Positions 53,856 through 57,081 of a stretch of 57,081 nt of DNA are shown here, piece by piece. Each line of letters opens with the position of its first letter. Positions within the stretch are counted from its first letter, which is position 1. The position numbers and the translations under genes were made by a program. The stretch spans positions 1 to 57,081 of the forward strand of contig CBETVX010000014.1 of NCBI GenBank assembly GCA_965539935.1, in the 5' to 3' direction. The notes under the pieces are model-generated. The model did not search any database, had not been told where the DNA came from, and worked only from the letters and a program-made list of their open reading frames with translations. This DNA is from CBETVX01 sp965539935. Its GTDB lineage: Bacteria; Bacillota; Clostridia; Peptostreptococcales; Caminicellaceae.

Positions 53856-54539
53856 TTAATTTCTTTTTTTAATCTTAGGAAATTTCACAGGACCATATGT
53901 CAAAGTATCTTTAACAGGACATGCACTGATACATTCAAAACAGTTAATACACTGCCCATTACGTACTTGATCTTTGACTGAAACATTAATATTCATGGGA
54001 CATGCCTTATCACATTTTTTACATCCTACACATGTATCTTTATTTCTTTTAATTGAAAAAATTCTAGTGAAACTAAAAACACCAAATTTTATACCTTCTG
54101 TACAAAAATAATTACAGAATGGTCTTTCAAAGAATAGGGCAATGATAACAAATGAAATCATAATAATGGCAGCTGCAGAGGCTATTATTCCACTTGTAAA
54201 AACTCCCATAAAGGTTTTATATCCATTTATAATCTGGAAAAATATAGAAATAATTCCAGTCATGCTAATGGCCATTAAGACATATCTTGCATATTGTAGA
54301 TATTTTTGTATACCTATAGGCATCTTGAATTGTTTTTTAAATATTTTTTTACCAAGCTTACCAAATAAATCTTGTACTGTTCCATAGGGACAGACCCATC
54401 CACAGAAGAAATTTCCGAAAATAAACGATGCTGGTAAAAGTAGCACGACAACTATTCTTACATTCATATAAAGACCTATTATTAATAGTGCTAAGAATAA
54501 AATTTGTGTCAGTTTTCTATATAATTGAATATTTTTCAT
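53856..54539 (-). CDS. Membrane 4Fe-4S polyferredoxin (NapH/YccM-like)
   Basis: This 227-residue integral membrane electron carrier has four helices. The cysteine motifs CGWVCPYG and CNYFCTEG (periplasmic-type pairs of the NapH/NosR family) come in the membrane part, and two [4Fe-4S] sites follow at the C-terminus (CVGCKKCDKACP and CINCFECISACP). It probably passes electrons between quinones or ferredoxin and an unknown partner. It lies 124 bases after the MarR gene on the same strand and may be controlled by it. Confidence 0.9.
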   Translation of the reverse strand: MKNIQLYRKLTQILFLALLIIGLYMNVRIVVVLLLPASFIFGNFFCGWVCPYGTVQDLFGKLGKKIFKKQFKMPIGIQKYLQYARYVLMAISMTGIISIFFQIINGYKTFMGVFTSGIIASAAAIIMISFVIIALFFERPFCNYFCTEGIKFGVFSFTRIFSIKRNKDTCVGCKKCDKACPMNINVSVKDQVRNGQCINCFECISACPVKDTLTYGPVKFPKIKKRN

Positions 54540-54662
54540 TTAAGATCTCCTTATCTGTTAGTTAGTGTTAAAATTGATATTTTGAGAATTATATAATCAA
54601 GGACCAAAAGTTTATTTAAATATAATTGAAACATTAAATGTAGCTTAATATATACCTCTATA

Positions 54663-55121
54663 CTAATCCTTTGAAGTTAATTTTTGTAATACATCTTCTA
54701 ATAACATTGTTGCTTCAATCAACTTATCTAAATCTTCTTCTCTTAGGTGATTTAGTTGATTTGCAATATGCTCAATAAATTGTTTTTGAAGGGAATCAGT
54801 GATTTTTTTTCCTTTTTCACTTAAAGTAAGTTGTGTTATTCTCCTATCATTAGGGGATTGCACTCTATTAACAAGTCCTTTTTTTTCTAATTTATCAATA
54901 AGATATGTAAATGACCCACTCTCTAGTTCAACAGACTCTAAATAATACTTCATTGCCATATTAGGATGTAGGGAAAGGAGCATTAATGTTTTTATTTCAT
55001 TTTTTTTAAGTACTATATCCACTTGTGGTTTAAAGGAACCTTTAAGACTTCTGATGAGCTTTGGCATAACAATTAACAATTTTGCAACTTCATATTGCTT
55101 TGAATCTATATAATCACTCAT
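54663..55121 (-). CDS. MarR-family transcriptional regulator
   Basis: This 152-residue winged-helix regulator has the MarR pattern SFTYLIDKLEKKGLVNRVQSPNDRRITQLTLSEKGKK, split around the wing, with flanking dimer helices. Its position upstream of the polyferredoxin gene suggests it senses a redox or phenolic signal for that gene. GGAGGAG is upstream of the ATG. Confidence 0.93.
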   Translation of the reverse strand: MSDYIDSKQYEVAKLLIVMPKLIRSLKGSFKPQVDIVLKKNEIKTLMLLSLHPNMAMKYYLESVELESGSFTYLIDKLEKKGLVNRVQSPNDRRITQLTLSEKGKKITDSLQKQFIEHIANQLNHLREEDLDKLIEATMLLEDVLQKLTSKD

Positions 55122-55243
55122 TTTTATTAATAATCTCCTCCTTTGTGTTGTTTATCTTGAATTCTAACTAATTGAATTATATATTTTTAGTATCTTAAAG
55201 TCAATAGAAATATTTAGAATTCTAAGTATTTGTATTTAAAAAG

Positions 55244-55276
55244 GGGGTAGGCTTAAGAAAAATTTAAGCCTACCCC
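55244..55276 (-). terminator. Terminator of the acetyltransferase gene
   Basis: Perfect 13-bp stem GGGGTAGGCTTAA (55244-55256) with 55264-55276. On the minus strand it ends in a T run. Confidence 0.9.
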
Positions 55277-55294
55277 TAAGACGATGATAAATAC

Positions 55295-55849
55295 CTATAG
55301 TTTTTTTATTATTTTACATGGGTTTCCAGCGGCAAGTACGTTATCGGGAATATCCTTTGTAACTACACTTCCTGCACCTATAACTGAGTTGTTTCCTATT
55401 GTTACTCCTGGGCAAATGATAGATCCTCCACCTATCCATACGTTATTTCCAATTGTTATGGGTTTTGCAAACTCTTTAAGGGTGAGTCTTTCCTTTGGCT
55501 CTAGGGGATGGGTAGCAGTATATATTTGTACATAGGGAGCTAATAAAACATTGTCACCAATTCGAACTTTATTTACATCAAGAATTATACATCCAAAATT
55601 TGCAAAAAAATTATCTCCTATTTCTATATTATAGCCATAATCACAATAAAAAGGTGGCTCGATATTTATTTTTCCTTTTACTATAAGTAGTTGTTTTAAG
55701 ATTTTTTCTCTTTTTTCTTTTTCATGTGGTTTTGTGTTATTGAATTCATAAATTAAATTTCTAGCAAAATCTCTTTCCTCCGTTAGCTCCCAATCTGAAG
55801 CGTCATATAATTTGCTTTGAAGCATTTTTTCTTTTTCACTTATTGACAT
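55295..55849 (-). CDS. Maltose/galactoside-type O-acetyltransferase
   Basis: This 184-residue left-handed beta-helix acetyltransferase of the LacA/Maa family transfers acetyl from acetyl-CoA to a sugar. The N-terminal maltose-acetyltransferase domain (MLQSKLYDASDWEL), the catalytic His in YTATHPLEP and the hexapeptide repeats VWIGGGSIICPGVTIG are complete. It may be cotranscribed with the LysR gene 38 bases upstream. Confidence 0.94.
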   Translation of the reverse strand: MSISEKEKMLQSKLYDASDWELTEERDFARNLIYEFNNTKPHEKEKREKILKQLLIVKGKINIEPPFYCDYGYNIEIGDNFFANFGCIILDVNKVRIGDNVLLAPYVQIYTATHPLEPKERLTLKEFAKPITIGNNVWIGGGSIICPGVTIGNNSVIGAGSVVTKDIPDNVLAAGNPCKIIKKL

Positions 55850-55887
55850 ATAAATCCCCCCATATATAAAAAAGGTTTACTACTAAT

Positions 55888-56778
55888 TTAGCAGAAACCC
55901 CTCTTTGATGATTTAATAAACTCAATAAAGTCAATTTCATATGGAGATAGTTCATGATCCTTTCTATAGGCAATAAAAAAGTCACTTGTCAATTCTAGGT
56001 CTTCAATTTCAATTACTTTTAATACTTCGTCTTTTAATTCTCTTTTTATAGTTAGTTCGGGAATAAAGGAAATCCCTTTGCCAGATATTACAGAGGTTTT
56101 TATTGCTTCCATAGAATTAAGTTCGTATATAATATTTAAATCTTCAAGTTTAATTCCATGGGATTTTAAAGAGGATAAAATAGTCTTTCTTACTCCAGAA
56201 CCACTTTCTCTAAATATTAAAGGTAGCTTTCTAAGTTCATTAATATCTATTTTTTTCTTTATAACTGGAAGTGAAGTCACTAAAAGTAATTTATCAGAGG
56301 TTATTTTTTCAATGTGTAAAGCTTTGTTTGTTTCGGCACTATGTAGTATGCCTATGTTTACAGTTCTATTAATTAGATTATCAATTACTTGACTAGTATT
56401 ACTTATTTCAAGACTAATATCTATGTCTTTGTTGTTTTGTTTATAAACATATATACTGCAGGGCAGTGCATATTCTCCCACAGCTTTACAAGAACCAAGT
56501 AATAAGTGTTTCTTATCTGTCTTAAGGTTTTCAAGGTCTCTTTCTATATTGTCTTGAAGGGATAATATAGTAGTAGCATAGTCATAAACAACCTTTCCAG
56601 CTTCTGTAAGCTCTACACCTCTATTACTTCTATTTAAAAGGCTTACTTGTAATTCCTTTTCAAGAGACTGTATTTGCATACTTAAACCAGGTTGAGTTAA
56701 ATGAAGTAGTTTTGCAGCCTTTGATATACTATTAGCCCTTACTGTAACATAAAAAGCTCTAAGATATTGCAAGTTCAT
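55888..56778 (-). CDS. LysR-family transcriptional regulator
   Basis: This 296-residue regulator has an N-terminal winged helix (YLRAFYVTVRANSISKAAKL, then LTQPGLSMQIQSLEKELQ) and a periplasmic-binding-like effector domain at about 90-290 (LLLGSCKAVGEYALP, ESGSGVRKTI). The family link to CysB/CbbR-like members is plausible from GESGSG-type sequence, but the effector is unknown. It is upstream of an acetyltransferase gene on the same strand. A decayed copy of its 5' end lies at 52071-52272. Confidence 0.93.
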   Translation of the reverse strand: MNLQYLRAFYVTVRANSISKAAKLLHLTQPGLSMQIQSLEKELQVSLLNRSNRGVELTEAGKVVYDYATTILSLQDNIERDLENLKTDKKHLLLGSCKAVGEYALPCSIYVYKQNNKDIDISLEISNTSQVIDNLINRTVNIGILHSAETNKALHIEKITSDKLLLVTSLPVIKKKIDINELRKLPLIFRESGSGVRKTILSSLKSHGIKLEDLNIIYELNSMEAIKTSVISGKGISFIPELTIKRELKDEVLKVIEIEDLELTSDFFIAYRKDHELSPYEIDFIEFIKSSKRGFC

Positions 56779-57081
56779 ATAATCACCTACTAAAATGGTT
56801 TGAAGTTTAATGATAAATTTATGTTTTCTATTATACCATATTTTGATAAAATATATAAATCATCAAATATATTTTGTTAAAAAAATATTTAGCATATGAC
56901 AATATTAAAAGATGTTTTTTCTATTTTAGAATATAATAAAAAATGGTTATATATAATAAATTAACCTTATTAAAACACATTTTTATACAATATAAGTAAT
57001 GCTTATTTAGTTATAAGTAAAATTTATATTATAATAAAATTAAGATAATATTTGTTGATTAATTAACAAAGTTTGTTTAAA
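56779..57081. other. AT-rich upstream region of the LysR gene
   Basis: These 303 bases hold the LysR promoter region, about 80 bases of which are duplicated near 52200-52272. No gene is visible. Confidence 0.6.

Noticed and set aside
1..57081. tRNA, rRNA, CRISPR or prophage structural genes
   Set aside because: I found no cloverleaf-like sequence, regularly spaced repeat array, integrase or phage structural gene in the window.

Overview
The window is AT-rich chromosomal DNA from a low-GC, anaerobic Gram-positive bacterium. The gene content points to Clostridia or Tissierellia in the broad sense: a glycyl radical enzyme with its radical-SAM activase, PTS phosphorelays with PRD antiterminators, a PPi-type phosphofructokinase, an Stn-type NuoE/NuoF/NuoG-GltD flavoprotein complex, strong AGGAGG ribosome binding sites, TTG starts and many intrinsic terminators. 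The species cannot be named from the sequence. I see no tRNA, rRNA or CRISPR array.

Layout. 0-7.4 kb: a glycyl radical enzyme and activase converge on a fructose/mannose-type PTS gene (EIIABC) whose EIIA domain carries an in-frame TAA. A GntR/UTRA regulator is divergent from it and is followed by manA. A 21-bp direct-repeat motif occurs in front of both the PTS gene and manA and is a likely operator. 7.5-14.9 kb: a lipoprotein and ABC-2 exporter operon, a DUF421 membrane protein, a YerC/TrpR-like regulator and small proteins. 14.9-27.2 kb: an island-like stretch bounded and broken by IS remnants (IS3 orfB and orfA, a possible IS110 start). It holds a glucose-family PTS (EIICB plus separate EIIA), an M20 peptidase, a PRD regulator and a ribulose-phosphate-epimerase-like enzyme. 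Facing these on the other strand are a YitT protein, a Cof phosphatase, a PPi-type phosphofructokinase and an iron alcohol dehydrogenase.

27.8-31.9 kb: a TPP riboswitch with terminator controls a thiamine-precursor ABC uptake operon that also has two YkoF/MTH1187-like thiamine-binding proteins and a methyltransferase. 32.1-36.2 kb: a GlcT-type antiterminator with its RAT/terminator site, a membrane-anchored EIIBA with no EIIC, HPr and Enzyme I. 36.9-42.7 kb: a three-gene operon matching the Stn electron-bifurcating transhydrogenase family. Its large subunit ends in a molybdopterin-fold domain that seems to lack the catalytic Cys/Sec.

42.8-51.8 kb: a nucleoside hydrolase, then a long co-directional cluster: YeeE-type sulfur transporter half, TusA-like protein, second YeeE-type half, YnjB-like binding protein, two permeases, an ATPase, a GT2 glycosyltransferase, a DUF2064 nucleotidyltransferase-like protein and an atypical APH-fold kinase. 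This looks like one uptake-and-modification pathway whose product I cannot name. It is the best candidate here for an undescribed system. 51.8-57.1 kb: a DUF2442 protein, a decayed copy of the 5' end of the LysR gene at the far right, a REP-like palindrome, a split ThrE-type exporter, a MarR regulator with a membrane polyferredoxin, a maltose/galactoside-type acetyltransferase and the intact LysR gene.
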